From contig NC_063166.1 of NCBI RefSeq assembly GCF_023159225.1, positions 80,087,503 through 80,151,502 of the forward strand: a stretch of DNA of 64,000 nt, read 5' to 3'. Origin of the DNA: Perognathus longimembris pacificus (lineage: Eukaryota; Chordata; Mammalia; Rodentia; Heteromyidae). A model generated the notes under the pieces. It did not search any database. It worked only from the letters and a program-made list of their open reading frames with translations, and was not told the origin of the DNA. A program made the translations under genes and the position numbers. This document shows positions 45,951 to 57,428 of this stretch, piece by piece (the stretch's first letter is position 1; each line of letters opens with the position of its first letter).

Positions 45951-46035
45951 TTTTTTTTCATACTGGGGATTGAATCTTGGATGTTGCACTTGCGAGGCAA
46001 GCGCTTTGCCACGGAGCAACATCCCAGCTCTCTTT
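45951..46035 (-). repeat. ID SINE monomer, antisense
   Basis: TACTGGGGATTGAATCTTGG, GAGGCAAGCGCTTTGCCACG and GAGCAACATCCCAGC give a single ID unit close to the BC1-type order (minus strand: GCTGGGATGTTGCTCCGTGG). T-rich on its left side. Confidence 0.75.
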
Positions 46036-46104
46036 CTTATTTTTATTTTTAGTTCTCCCCGATCGCATCCAGGACAAGCATTGTACTCAGACTTCATGTC
46101 TCCG

Positions 46105-46320
46105 TCTCCTCTCGACTGTGATAGCATCTCCGTCTGTGTGTGCTGCTGAAACAAAACACCTGAGAGTAGGAATTTCTTTTTAATTATGGTTCTAAAAGCT
46201 GAGAAGTCCAAGGTTCAAGTGCAGGCAGATAAGTTGTCTGGTAAGGAGTGGGGGTGTTTTGCAGAATATTCTCTGCCTGGGGGTCCTTGGGTGTCTCCCC
46301 AGGATAGCGCCAGAGTTAAG
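46105..46320 (-). mobile_element. Possible MaLR-like LTR, antisense
   Basis: GCTGCTGAAACAAAACACCT, GAGAGTAGGAATTTC and TATGGTTCTAAAAGCTGAGA resemble the antisense start of MST/MLT1-type LTRs ('acaaaatacctgagactggg', 'ttctggaggctg'). Diverged and open-ended. Confidence 0.4.
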
Positions 46321-46995
46321 TGTCTGAGGAAGAAAGAGTGCGGAGGTCACGGAGCAGGCGCCGTGGAGGCTGCGGGCATCAACAGGGCAAATGCGCAGGC
46401 TCCCCTCCTTCAAGCTGGCAGACAGTGCATGCCGGGGGCTCTTTCCTTTTGCACTCAATCCCAGGATGATAGAAAAATCTGACTTTATTTTTTAAGGAAA
46501 GGAAAGGTATAATGTCGCAGGAAGATGAGAAGTCGTCTGTTGCTCCTATTGGATTTCCCTCGAGGTGTTTTGTGCCCAGAGACAATGAAGGTAGAGACGG
46601 AGGTCTGTGATGAGGTGGCGAGGCGAGGGCCGGGTGAAGGCGGTCAGTCCCGCTCCCCTTTGCCTTTACACCAAGCAAGAGGCAGGGATGTATCGGCTTA
46701 GAGGTCAGAGTGGACAATGTGGGCTCCTGGCCCAGTGTGACGGGGTAAGGACTAGGAGAACTCACAACAAAGTCACCACCACCTCCTGTTACCAATTCTG
46801 CTGAGATCATGGCCACCGCCAAGGCCTCGCGTCAGCAGGTGGCACAGACAAATGAGTAATTTGAGGAATACAAATGGACAGTGCTCCGAGGTCATCCATT
46901 GAGGAAGGTAGAAACCATCAAAGAAAGGGAAGCCGAATGTAGGCCTGAAGAAATAGGGAATAGAGCAACGTAGGGGCCTTCCCTTCTAGCCATGA
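46321..46995. other. Unique non-coding stretch
   Basis: A 147-codon minus frame (46379-46822) overlaps plus frames; no family recognised. Confidence 0.4.
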
Positions 46996-46999
46996 AAAA

Positions 47000-47150
47000 C
47001 TGTCAGACAGCCATGGTGGAGAGAGCCAGGGAAGAGGACTCAGATGCTCCAGGCAGAGCAAACGGTATGTGCAAAGGTCCAGGAGCACGAGGGACTGACT
47101 CTTTGCAGGAGCTGGGTCACATGTCCCTTTGGATACTTAAGAGTAGATAC
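47000..47150 (-). repeat. L2 LINE region, antisense
   Basis: GATGCTCCAGGCAGAGCAAA, CGGTATGTGCAAAGGTCCAG and GAGCACGAGGGACTG match 'cgttccaggcagagggaacagcaagtgcaaaggccctgagg'. The good match in a known L2 block explains why the 96-codon plus frame at 46992-47282 looks protein-like. Confidence 0.55.
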
Positions 47151-47500
47151 GAGGTAAGGAGAAGGTATTGGGATTACCCTAGCATGGTGGAGGAGAAGCC
47201 AGCTGGTAGATCCACCTTGTTTAAAACATGGAGGTGTCATAGAGGAACAGAATTTCATTCAATACATTTAAGCAGCACATAGGAGAGGGGAAATCGGGAT
47301 GGCCTTGATTGAATTCCAAGCTCAGATCAAGGACCAGCTGACTTCTTCCTGAAGGGCCAGATAGCAAATACTTAGGTTTGGCATGTCCTAAGCAATTCTA
47401 CCCTCTGCATCTGCAACTCACCATCTCTTGGCCCCTTTCTCACTGCTTCCAAAGTGGTGACCTGGAGGCTGGTGTGCTACCATTTTGCTCCATTCCTAGC

Positions 47501-47634
47501 TTTTTTTTTTTTCTGGCTAATAGATAAGAGTCTCCCAGATTTGTCCTTTCTAGCTTTGAACCTTGATCCTAAGATTTCAGCCTCCTGAGAAGATAGAACT
47601 ACAGGCCTGAGCCGCCAGCGCCTGGATCTGGTTG
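47501..47634 (-). repeat. B1-like SINE, antisense
   Basis: T12 tail (47501-47512), then GAGTCTCCCAGATTTGTCC, TAGCTTTGAACCTTGATCC, AAGATTTCAGCCTCCTGAG and CTACAGGCCTGAGCCGCCAG. Nearly full length. Confidence 0.8.
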
Positions 47635-47884
47635 CTCAGTCGAAAAGCTAGTGAGCACGAAGCAGCTATGCATTGCAGGCTTGGGGGCTCGGCTACCAAC
47701 CCCACTCAGATATCCTATGCCAAGTCCCCTTTTCTGCTTAACCTGCTACCTCATCCTAGCTTAAAAATAAATGACAAAAAAGCACCGACAGAATACCTTA
47801 CGTAAACCTTCCTGTGCTAGTTTATATCAAAGGGTAGAGAGTTGTAGAAGAGGATTTGAAATCATTTCCTTCTTGCATTGCCAT

Positions 47885-47909
47885 GGGGATGGGTGGGGGG
47901 GAGGTGGGC
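47885..47909 (+). other. G-quadruplex motif
   Basis: Four or more runs of three to seven G with loops of one to four bases (GGGGATGGGTGGGGGGGAGG then TGGG). It meets the usual four-run rule. Any function is speculative. Confidence 0.7.
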
Positions 47910-48032
47910 GGAGGCCATCGGGTGAGGGAAATCCTGGTACAGTTCATCCTGATGCTGCCTCGTCAACTGTCCTGATCTCTCCCTGGATTCTCTCCCTGCT
48001 AAGTCTCCAAATGATGATTTTAAAAAGACCTA

Positions 48033-48165
48033 GATTGATAATAGTGAACATCTCTTGAATGCTCGCTCGGCACTTTCCTGGGAACATCTTACTTCATCTT
48101 CACAACAAGCCTATTGGGGAGTTACTATTAAAATACTTGCTTTATATATAAGGAAAGAAAGGGGG
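48033..48165 (-). repeat. MIR SINE, antisense
   Basis: GTGAACATCTCTTGAATGCT, GGCACTTTCCTGGGAACATC, TTACTTCATCTTCACAACAA and GCCTATTGGGGAGTTACTAT follow the antisense MIR order closely. Confidence 0.7.
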
Positions 48166-48416
48166 AGGTCTTGGGCCCGGGGGTCTCTGACTTGAAACTG
48201 ATCCTATGTTCTGGGGCTGGCATGACCCAGTACACAACCCCTGGGGCTCCCTGGAGCCTGCGACTCTGAATCAGGTAGCCATTTTGTTGATGGAATAATT
48301 AGAGAATCATGATAAAAGTCACATTTTGCTTCTGTATCAGGCCTTTTGGCGTCACATGTGCTGTCAGACTCCATTCTTCCAAACAGATAAGGCAGGTGAA
48401 AACAGAAATAAAAAGA

Positions 48417-48638
48417 GCCTGGCACCAGTGGCTCATGCCTGTAAACCTAGCTTCTCAGGAGGCTGAGATCTGACCGCCGTTCAAAGCAGACCAGGCAGGG
48501 AAGTCCATGAGATGCTTATCTCCAACTAACTACCTGAAAACTAGAAGTGGGGCTGTGGCTCAATGTGGTAGAGTGTTAGCATTGAGCAAAGGAGCTCAGG
48601 GACAACTCCCAGGCCCTGAGTTCAAGCCCCATGACTGA
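48417..48638 (+). repeat. B1-ID' composite SINE, full length
   Basis: B1 part: CTGGCACCAGTGGCTCATGC, CTTCTCAGGAGGCTGAGATC, AGACCAGGCAGGGAAGTCC. ID' part: GTGGGGCTGTGGCTCAATGT, GTAGAGTGTTAGCATTGAGC, GGCCCTGAGTTCAAGCCCCA (B-box GAGTTCAAGCC). The ID' unit is the same module as in the ID-ID' dimers at 37.8, 41.4 and 59.2 kb. Confidence 0.85.
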
Positions 48639-48845
48639 CCAAAAGAAAACTGTAATATTTCAAGATGAAAAGCAGAACTGTCCAGAAACTAGCATAACAG
48701 GGATTCTTGGTCCAGCCCTTGTAGTCTCAAGTAGGTATTCTTGCCAGGTACCTGGAATCTGACATTGTCTTTGCAGGAATTCTCTTTCCATGATGAAGGA
48801 TTGCAGAATCCAGTTCAGGCTTGCACTTGGCATTTCTCTGTATAG

Positions 48846-48851
48846 GGAAAG
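48846..48851 (+). other. Solo LTR 1 target-site duplication, left
   Basis: GGAAAG, identical to 49383-49388. Confidence 0.85.
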
Positions 48852-49382
48852 TGTTGGGGATTCACGCTGCCCTTCCCTCAGCCCTGGGGCAGTGTGGGAG
48901 GGAGCCACTCCCACCTTCCAGCCTCAACCGGAAGAGAAGCAAGTGGTCCCTGTCTCTCGGTTTGGCCACGTGTCTAATGGCGGAGGCCTGGCCCTTGGGG
49001 GATTGTGGTCCCCACCGAGGAAGTTTCATGACGTCACCTGATGGGCAGCCCAGCTCAGCTAATCAGTTAGTCACCCCAAGTCCCTCCCCTTCCGCCTTTG
49101 TCACTGTAATAAATTCTTCTGCCCGCCCTCTGGACGGGTGAGACGTATGGACCATCGATTTGTTTCCCCGATGCCTCTCTCCGCGGCCGCTCCTGACACG
49201 TGAGGGGACAGGAAGGGGGGGTATCAGCAACCTTTTCTCGACTTAGCGTAATCCATGAGAACACGCTTTGTTCCTTCTGGCGGCTGGCGGTGGGAGGAAC
49301 AAAAGCCGAGTGTTCTTTCATAGTTTGGGATCAGGCATTCCCCCGGGAGATAGGGGGAAAAGGGGTCCAGAGCCCCCCAACA
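48852..49382 (+). mobile_element. Solo LTR 1 of an endogenous retrovirus (531 bp)
   Basis: Begins TGTTGGGG and ends CCCCAACA, a perfect 8-bp inverted terminal repeat, with a 6-bp TSD (GGAAAG) on both sides. Contains a consensus CRE (TGACGTCA, 49029-49036) and an AATAAA at 49108-49113. It is CpG-rich (GCGGCCGC near 49182). The TATA region of its relative at 61 kb is altered here. No internal retroviral sequence flanks it, so it is a solo LTR left by recombination. A 6-bp TSD suggests a class II (ERVK-like) element. Confidence 0.9.
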
Positions 49383-49388
49383 GGAAAG
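49383..49388 (+). other. Solo LTR 1 target-site duplication, right
   Basis: GGAAAG, matching the left copy exactly. Confidence 0.85.
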
Positions 49389-51445
49389 CAAGCAAGCAAA
49401 CCTGCAAAGGGACTTCAGTCTCGTGAAGCCCCTCAGATCTCTCTTTCCCTTTACTTCACACAACCTTTTAGCAAACACGTACTACAAATAGGAAGTGTGA
49501 AAGCATACCACAAAACTGAAAAAAGTGAGGAACGGCTAAATGCTGACAAAACCAGATTTGTATGCCAAATTCTAACTTTTAAAAAGTGACTCCCATCACT
49601 TCTCATCGCCCACGTCCAATCTCAGTTTCAGAAGGCCTCGCTCAGCAGCTTCTCTTCAACCCGTTCTCCGGAACGCTGGGAGGGGGCATTCCAAAAGCCT
49701 TTGAAGACCCAAGTGCACTACATTTGAGGGCCCACTGTCTATTCTAGCTCTCATTCAGGGAATCAGAGTTACCAGGATGTATTCTAGGCTCTGGAATTCC
49801 CTGCACTTCCCAAACTTCTCATGACCACGGAACCCTCTCCTGGAGTACTTAATAGGTTTCCAGGACATTTGTGTTGGCAAAGTATGCACTGGAAACATTC
49901 GAGAAAAGGGTAAGTTCTCAACCACTGGAGACAAGCTATATACAATCTGTTTACCTAGATCGGTCAACCACATCCCATTGTTGGTGTTTCTTTCCTTCCA
50001 TGTTCTTTGTAGATTCCACATACACAAAATTCCCCCCTGGCTCATGGTTATCTCTTTGTCTTGTCATCTCCATCCTTGGCTCAATGGCTTGGCTCCCTGA
50101 TGCCTCGGGTGAGTTCTTTAGTAAGTGGAGGGCATGACCTGCAAGTGATCTTCACCCTGTGAATTCTCTCCACTGGTCCTTGGGTAATATCTTCCTTTGT
50201 GAAATCTTCTGTTGTGGACAAAGTGAGAAGAGAGAACACAGAACCGGATTCTGTGAGAAATAGATGGATGGAGAACAGGCAGGTTTGTGGTCACATTGCT
50301 ACCAGTACACCCTTAAATACAACAAATTGTGTGCCCTCATCTTGCACTTAGGAGAATGTCATTCCAGAATTGCCTGGGGTTGGTCTTCTGTGATAATGAT
50401 ACATCTTGTGTGTGTATGCTCTGGCTTTTATGGATGCAAAAAAATAGCCCTTAAAATGTTCTTCACGGTGTACTTCAAAGAATGTTAATGTGCTCTGAGG
50501 CCAGATAAAAGGAGCTCAATTGCTATAAATTTAATTTTTAAACACCCTAAATAAACATGCATTTTCCCAGAAGGCAAAGAACCAATTCTCACCAGACACC
50601 TGAAGGACAGAGTATGACAAGACATTACAGTGCCCCAGGACATTCATTGGGTCTGGGGTGCCCAATGCCCTGTGAAGGGAAGGGATCTGTCAGTAATGTC
50701 TGCGTGCAAGAGATTTTGACTTTGCAGTTTTCTTCTGGGCACTGTTGATGCTAGTGGAGACAGGTAAGGAGAAGGGAGAGTGTGTGTAATTACATGGGTG
50801 TACCACAGTTTCCCCAGAGCCAGTTCTGTCCTGCTTCAGTCACACACTGGCCCCAGCCATCCCCTGGGCTGTGAATTAGAGTTCTGTCCCCCAGCTTGTC
50901 CTTCTTCGCTTCTGACTTTGCACCAACCATCTGTCTCTCTGGAGCTCAACTCTACCATCCAGACTAAGTGCCTTGGCCCAAGAACTTCCTTTGAAACTCT
51001 CCGCCATCTCAGTGAGCTGCTCAGGCCATGAGCCTCAATGCTCACCCCAGCTCTCCATATTCTGTGCCTCTCAACCCCAACCTACAGCAAGCCCTGAATC
51101 TCCAGCTTCACTCGCTGCTTCCACGATGCTGCCCCTCACTTCCACTGTGTCTTCCCAAGCCCGCAGCAGCCTCTACCCTCGCTTGGAGTTTTTCTCAGAC
51201 ATTTCTTAAGCTGATCCGGGTTACGGTTCCTTTGCCTCTGGAGCAAGGCTTCCCAGTGCCTGCTCGACAGACATGTGGGTTTGTGTAATCATTTGTTGAG
51301 GTGCTGTCTTGGGCATGGAGGTTGTCTAGCAGTCTTGGCATTGCTGGTCCCTGCCCACTGGATGCTTGTACCCCCTTTCCACCCCCATATGTCAGTTATG
51401 GTACTAAAACCCCTACAAAAGCTTCTCTTTTCTCTCAGAGGGAAG
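49389..51445. other. Unique non-coding stretch
   Basis: No gene or repeat recognised. The part from about 51040 may be the diverged beginning of the L2 that is clear from 51450. Confidence 0.35.
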
Positions 51446-51449
51446 CCCA

Positions 51450-51606
51450 GATATTTAAGCCTATGTCTTCCTGCTTTGCTTGTTCTGCTTCAGCCACATG
51501 GGCACATGGACTTGCCAATGGGCCTTTGCACTTGCTGCTTCCTTCACTGAGAAGTATCTTCCTCTCCCTATCTGCTTGGTTTGCTCTTTTATCTCTTTCA
51601 GGTAGC
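51450..51606 (+). repeat. L2 LINE 3' region, sense
   Basis: TGTTCTGCTTCAGCCACATG, GGGCCTTTGCACTTGCTGCT, TCCTTCACTGAGAAGTATCT and TTATCTCTTTCAGGT match 'ctccagccacactgg', 'gggcctttgcacttgctgttccctctgcctggaacg' and 'cacctccttcaggt'. It is the clearest sense L2 block here. Confidence 0.75.
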
Positions 51607-52085
51607 AACTCTGTGTGTTTGTATGACATTATATAGTGCGTCCAGCAACCTTGTGCTTTAAAATAACATACATTCATGACTCGATAACGAAAAGTTAGAT
51701 AGCAAAGGATGACTGGAGCAGAATAGATAAAATGATTTCCATTGTGCTCAGTGGAGCACCAAACACATATTGATATACCGATTGCTACTCATAAATAGAG
51801 AAAACAGCATGAGCTAGAAGGTGCTAACCGTAGTTATCTCTGTGTAGTAGAAAATAAGCAAATTGTTGTATGAATGCTTCCACACTTTTTATTCTTATGA
51901 AGATGTTTTATTCTCATAATCAAAGAGAAGCCACAAGCTCTGCTTTAAAAGGGAACAGAACTGCAATCCTAAATAATGCTGAGATTCTAAGAACAATCGG
52001 CAAAATGTGGTAGAGGGGCACGTGGCAATCTGGGCACCCTGGCCCTGAAACTGCTGATGATCAGCAAAATCTGAGTGACCTAGAA
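51607..52085. other. Unique non-coding stretch
   Basis: No repeat or gene recognised. Confidence 0.4.
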
Positions 52086-52087
52086 TG

Positions 52088-52206
52088 TTTCCATCTTACA
52101 TTTATGAGACCTTAGCAACCACAGGGCCTTCTTTAATAAGGTAGGAGCTCCAGAGAAATCAACCCACCCAAGTCATATGGTTAAGGAGTGGCAGAGATAC
52201 GATTAC
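52088..52206 (-). repeat. MIR SINE, antisense
   Basis: CACCCAAGTCATATGGTTAA, GGAGTGGCAGAGATACGATT follow 'cttgcccaaggtcacacagctagtaagtggcagagctgggatt'. Confidence 0.55.
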
Positions 52207-52211
52207 TGTGT

Positions 52212-52330
52212 TATTGTTTCATCAGACATTTATTGAGCATCCGCTGTATGCTGGGTGCCGGGAGTACATTGGCTAATTGGCTAATGACACTCTCATAGCC
52301 AGGGCAGAGGGAACATATAGAAGCGTCCAG
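52212..52330 (-). repeat. L2 LINE 3' end, antisense
   Basis: TTCATCAGACATTTATTGAG, CATCCGCTGTATGCTGGGTG and CCGGGAGTACATTGG follow 'ttcaacaaatatttattgagcgcctactatgtgccaggcactg'. It abuts the MIR fragment. Confidence 0.7.
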
Positions 52331-53305
52331 TCCTGGAGAATCTGCCCTCCAATGAGGAAGCCCACTGCCCCAGGTAGCAGGCCAACACTCAAAGGTGCCC
52401 AGTGTGAACTGAGAGGTGGAATTACATCTGGAGGTAAAATGCCCCACGGATGTTTGATATGTTGACTGTAAGTGAGCCTGTTATTACTCTGGGTGTGTGC
52501 TTACCCCTCAGGATCTGCGGGCCGCTGATTCAAGGATTCCTGGTGCTTACCAACCTCTGAGCAGGCTCACGCCCCTTATGCAAAATGGTGGACCATTTGC
52601 ATAGAATAGACATTGGTCTCTGTTCTTTGCATCATCTTTAGATTTGTGTCAAGTGCAATGTCAGTTTTGTGTTCATACTTGGTTTGATGTGTTGTTTGGG
52701 GGATACTGACAAAGAAAGCTTTCTGTATTTGTTCAGTGATGATGCCGTCCTCTCCCCCTCTCCCAATAATTTCTCAGTGGGTTAGACCCAGGAATGTAGA
52801 ACTCATGGATGCAGAGGGTCAACTCTATCCATTTCAGGGATATGTAACATCAAAGCTTCCCATTTCTTTTTGCTTTCCTTTTTTACTTAAAGTGCTATTT
52901 CACAGGTGGCCTGCTTTCTGTTTCTATTGGACCATGCTGCACCTGCGTGGCAATGTCTGCCCGGCAGTTACAGGTAAGAGGAGGGCCCAGCCAGAGGGTT
53001 CAGATAAAGAGCTCCTGAGCTGTGGGGTCACAGGGAGCATGGATAGATGTAGCCTAGATGACTTCAGGTAAGAATAAGCTGATGATAGGGTAGAGAATCA
53101 AAGGCAGAGACAAATATTTAGAGAAGGCCATCCTTCACAAAATAGACACTTCCAGGGCTTCATTTAAAAAAAAAAGAATTAAGAGTCTGCAACCTTTTAA
53201 AAAAATAAAATAGACTTGCTTTTCTAATGGAAGACCTTGGTAGGTTTTTAATTCTCTGACTGACCTGTGGACACATTGGCTTTAGTTAGCTAACATCACC
53301 AACAT
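52331..53305. other. Unique non-coding stretch
   Basis: A 111-codon plus frame (52736-53071) has no recognised product. No repeat identified. Confidence 0.4.
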
Positions 53306-53308
53306 TGT

Positions 53309-53365
53309 CTCCTCCTCCTCCTCCTCCTCTTCCTCCCCCACCACCCTCCTCCTCCTCCCGCTCCT
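53309..53365 (+). repeat. (CCT)n microsatellite
   Basis: Imperfect CTC/CCT trinucleotide run with a CCCACCACC interruption, seen directly. Confidence 0.9.
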
Positions 53366-53559
53366 AATATCTTATTGTATGATAAGCTCGTTTCAGGGAA
53401 GGGTAAATGCTGCCTAAACCAGAGAAAAACAATGACATTAGATTAGCTAGCTAGCCGACACTGAGAAATCTGCATGGTGCTCTTAAATTTGGACCTGAAA
53501 GGGGATTCAGCATGGGTTAGAGGTCCTCTGATGAGGCGATCTATTCTCAGCCACGAACA

Positions 53560-53880
53560 TAAATATGCTCTGTAAAATATTTCCGCAAGGACATTTTTAG
53601 CAAAAAAACAATAGGAATTTTGAGACAGATGAAGGTTTAGTGCGGCAGGAGATTGTAGAACGAACAGGCTGTCCTCAGAGGGGTCTGCTTAACTGTTGAC
53701 AAGCACGAGGAGGAGGCCTGGAAGGATATTTGACATGAAAAATGCGAATTCGCCTCTCTGAGTGTTTACTAGCGTTCACAAGTAGCAGGAAATGAGCCGT
53801 GAAATGTATTGTCAAACATTCAGTACTCAAAATATAATGCATTACTTTAAGTTGGGCTCTTGGCTTTCAGAAAGCTTCTT
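53560..53880. promoter_or_regulatory. Candidate conserved non-coding element H
   Basis: Repeat-free block with AACATAAATATGCTCTG, AAAACAATAGGAATTTTG (SOX-like ACAATAG), GCGAATTCGCC (a short palindrome) and AATATAATGCATTACTTT. Mixed AT-rich and CpG-bearing composition. Inference only. Confidence 0.35.
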
Positions 53881-55030
53881 TCTCAATTTGTCCACCTCCA
53901 CGATAGATGAATTGGACTTTTATCATGCCCTTCCCAAACCGTAATGCTAAGCTCTAGCAGAAACCAGGGAGTGGCTTTCCTGAAGCCATTTACAACTAAT
54001 TCGGGCTCTCTTTCCTCCCTGGATAATAGAGACAGTGGAAACATTACATCCTGACCTCTCAGCCATTAGTGGTGGTCATGTGACTTGCTTTTGTCCAATG
54101 AGAATTGGGCATTCATCTCTAGGGAGAATGTTCTCCCAAAGAGAAGCCATGCTAAGAGAGAACCCCACATCCCTTTCCTCTTCCTTCTGCTTGAACTCTA
54201 GGCACAGGGCAGGCATTCAGCTACCTCAGCAGATGGAAAAATATGGACACACGGGTGGGCTGGTAAATAGCAACTTTCCCAAGTTTTCCCCAAGTGCCTT
54301 CTTTACCCCGGTGCTTTGTACAAACCACCAGAACTCCTACAAATTCGAAGAGACAAATTCTGGAGAGCAGGGAGTTCCAGCTCCACCCCAGGACTTAAAT
54401 ATTCTGGATGCCACCCTTCTGGAAGCGTAGAGGTTGCCATGTAAGCAAGAAGTCTCAACATTGCACACAGAACAGGGGGTAGAATTTGAGAAACATTCTG
54501 TTTTAACATGACTTGGTAAAGCAATAGTGTCTGCCAACAATGGGTCACTCTCTACAGGACAAAACCCACTGTGGCTTTCCCTCTGACATCTGAAAAACAG
54601 GTTTGATACACAAGCCGAAATTTTTCTCCTGTCAGCCTCAGACAGACAAATCTTACATGACAGGTTTGTTGATTGTTTTCTTTGTTGTTGTGGTGGTGGT
54701 TCTGTGGTCATAGTAGTTGTGGTGGTTGTAACTTGCTTCGTGTAGTCTTTCTTCTGGTCTCTCACTCCTCTCTCTGTAGTCTTCAAGATTCAGCCTTCTC
54801 TCCTCACTTACAAGTGTGATCTGTTTTCTGGACACTTACTAGAGGAGGAACTGGGTGAATCACAATATTAACTTTAAGTATAGAGCACACAGAAACACAT
54901 GCTTCTGTTTTGTACATGTCTTCTGTAATCCATTTTTCTTTACAGAGTCTAAGCAACTTTCCTGAGTTTGCAAAGTGCCTTTTTGCCGTATGAGATTTTA
55001 CTCTTTTCCCCTCTTTTCCTTTTTCCCTTG
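53881..55030. other. Unique non-coding stretch
   Basis: Contains a 131-codon plus frame (54035-54430) overlapped by a 149-codon minus frame (54337-54786). The latter runs into a GTT/GTG-rich patch (54670-54735) that gives a T-rich translation. No family recognised. Confidence 0.4.
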
Positions 55031-55036
55031 TTCTTT

Positions 55037-55190
55037 CTTCACTCATTCATTCGTCCATCTACCTGCCCACCCATCCATCCACCCACCATCCATCCACCAT
55101 CCGTCCACCCACCATCCATTGATCCATCCACTGTCCACCCATCTTTCCATCTACCATCCTTCCATCCCTCCATCCATCCACACACTCATT
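55037..55190 (+). repeat. (ATCC)n-type microsatellite at an L2 tail
   Basis: Imperfect CATCCATCCACC units over about 150 bases. It starts TCACTCATTCATTCG and ends at CATTCAATATTTATGG, the reversed L2 3' end. The array therefore lies where L2 carries its short tail repeat, and probably expanded from it. Confidence 0.85.
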
Positions 55191-55520
55191 CAATATTTAT
55201 GGAGTTCTGAGGATGCAGCACTTGGTGAACAGAACAGCCTCTCCCTACACTGAGTTTTAAGCTCTTGAGCAGGCAGAGGAAGAAAAGACAACTAAACAAT
55301 CAGCCAGCCAACCAGTTAATCCTAGTATCATTCTGGACACATGCTGGCAAGCAAAAATAAAGCAGTGTCAAGGAACAGATGGGACTGGATCTGCTGTTCC
55401 AGACAGGATGGCCAGTCCTCCATCAGAAGAGGCAAGGTTTCAGCAGAGAAGTGAGCGAGAATGCAATTCATAAGGGCTGGGAGTATGGGAAATTGAGGCT
55501 CAAGGACCTGTGCACACAGC
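55191..55520 (-). repeat. L2 LINE 3' region, antisense
   Basis: Long ordered match: GATGCAGCACTTGGTGAACA, GACAACTAAACAATCAGCC, GTGTCAAGGAACAGATGGGA, AGAGGCAAGGTTTCAGCAGA and GAAGTGAGCGAG, following 'gacagacaataaacaa', 'aaggcctctctgagg' and 'tgagcagagacctgaaggaagtgagg'. Confidence 0.75.
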
Positions 55521-57425
55521 TCATCTGAAGGCTTGTCTGGTTACAGACCAAGGAGAGGAGGATAAGGTCGGAGAGATAGTCAAGGCCTCCTCTCTTTCAT
55601 TCTTTTTCTCTCTCTGTCCCCATGTCCTGTGTGGTCTCATCTCCCTCCTCCTCTTTCCCAGAATGCCTCTGGTGTGGAGGGCTTCGCTGGGGGTAGTCAG
55701 CCCCAACGCCCTGCATTTGCTCCTGGCTTTTCTTGTTTCCACATTTCTCACCCATTTTGTTTTCTATCTAGTGACAAACATCCAAGTTGGATGTGAAGTT
55801 AGGGAAACATGAGAAGGAGCAGCAGTACCCAGAAACCAGTAAGAGCAGAATTCTTTGAGGGATGAAGCAACCGCCAGTACAATTATAAGCCACTTTAAAA
55901 AAAAAAAAATTCCATGTCAACTGGATATCAGAAATGAATTTTAAAAATCTCACCCTGCCCAGGGCTGCCAATAGCAGATTGTCCCTCGGGGCCAAAGCTG
56001 CTTAGCCTACAGTGCTCCCTGAGCTAAGAAAAATCAAGTGTCTAAATCCATATCTTCACCTTCCCTAAAAATGGAAGGATATGTAAGCCAATTTCTATTT
56101 TTGGTCGACCCACCGAAGTCAGCCAAAACGGAGTTCCAGTTTAAATGTTAACATTTCCTCCAACAGAAATGTGCTTCTATTGTTATTAAGTGTATGGGAA
56201 TGTAAAAATCTCAATAATATTGAGAATCGCTTGTCGGAGATCTATCTCTTACGAAATACTTTTTGGAAACTCATTAAAATTCTTGTTCACCATGGCGTGA
56301 GCCTTGCTCCGTTGGAAGGAGGGAGAAGCCCAGCCCTTGCTGGTGCTTCTCTAAGGGGCGACTTCTCTTGCTCTCCTGTAGAAGTTAGAAATCCCCACCC
56401 GGAATTTTACTTAGACTTAATGATGTAGGATAATGGCTGGGCAAGAGGCAGGTTTATTTTGTTCCCAACAGGACCTGCCCTGTGGGTGGCTGAGATCAGG
56501 TAAGGGACAGAGGAAAGCCAAGCTCTCTCTTCCAATGGCAGGAAGAACAAAGTCACAATTCTGTCTGTGGATAAGCTAGCTATGGATTTTGGGTGCATCT
56601 CCCAAACCTTTAAGACTTCATTCCCAATGCCAAGTGTGTTTAGGTGACCTTCATTAATGAATTTGGATTTGAGGCTTTGAGTTTGAGCTCTTGAGTCCTC
56701 TCCCCCACGCTGCCCCCTCCCTTTTTGTCCCCTCTGGCTTTCCATAGTGAGATGACCACAGGCACTATGAAGACATGGGCCAGTGTTAGGCCCTTGACCT
56801 TGGACTTCTGGGCCTCTTGAGCCACAAGCCAGCCTGTGGCATTTTGTTATAGAAGTACCAGTCGGCTAGAGAGCCGCCAACACAATGTAGGGTTCCGCAC
56901 GTAGTCTTCTGTAGTTTGGCTATCACCTAAATTTTTTGCTTGTAACCCTGCCATTCCTACCAATTTCCCATACATCTTTTGCCGTAATCCTTCAAGAGCC
57001 CACGGGCTCCAATACAATTCATTGGATTGATTAACGAGCATCAGAGGTTTGTGGAAAATGGCTGCATTAGCTAGCCTGTGTGCCACAGCCCGGCACATCC
57101 TGCATACATGGTTTTGAGACATTTGCCCCCCCATCCTCCACCCCGTTGTGAGGACTTTTCAAGAACTCATGCTGCACGGTGGTCGTGGTTCCCGCACTTG
57201 CTCTCAGCCTCTCATCTTGAACGCTTGGATGCTCCTTGCTCTGCCATATGCGTTCTACGTAACTTCACGTTGTTTCTCAGCACCTTCTGGGCAATCCTGA
57301 GAGTTACTCAAATCTAGAGTTGACTCGAAGATGTGTCATCAATTAGTCATTTATCAGATTAGTGGTGGAAGGTCAAATTAATTCTTTTTTTTGGTGAATA
57401 TGAATATATACATATATAGCTATAG
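55521..57425. other. Unique non-coding stretch
   Basis: About 1.9 kb with no named repeat. An A run at 55898-55910 and an AT-rich block near 56130-56290 (AACATTTCCTCCAACAG, CAATAATATTGAG) are the only marks. No gene called. Confidence 0.4.
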
Positions 57426-57428
57426 AAT

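Noticed and set aside
45951..46035. tRNA gene
   Set aside because: It has tRNA-like boxes on the minus strand, but matches the ID/BC1-type SINE, with a T-rich (A-tail) side and no intact cloverleaf.
46992..47282. 96-codon plus frame that looks protein-like
   Set aside because: Its core (CCAGGCAGAGC, GTATGTGCAAAGG) is an antisense L2 block.
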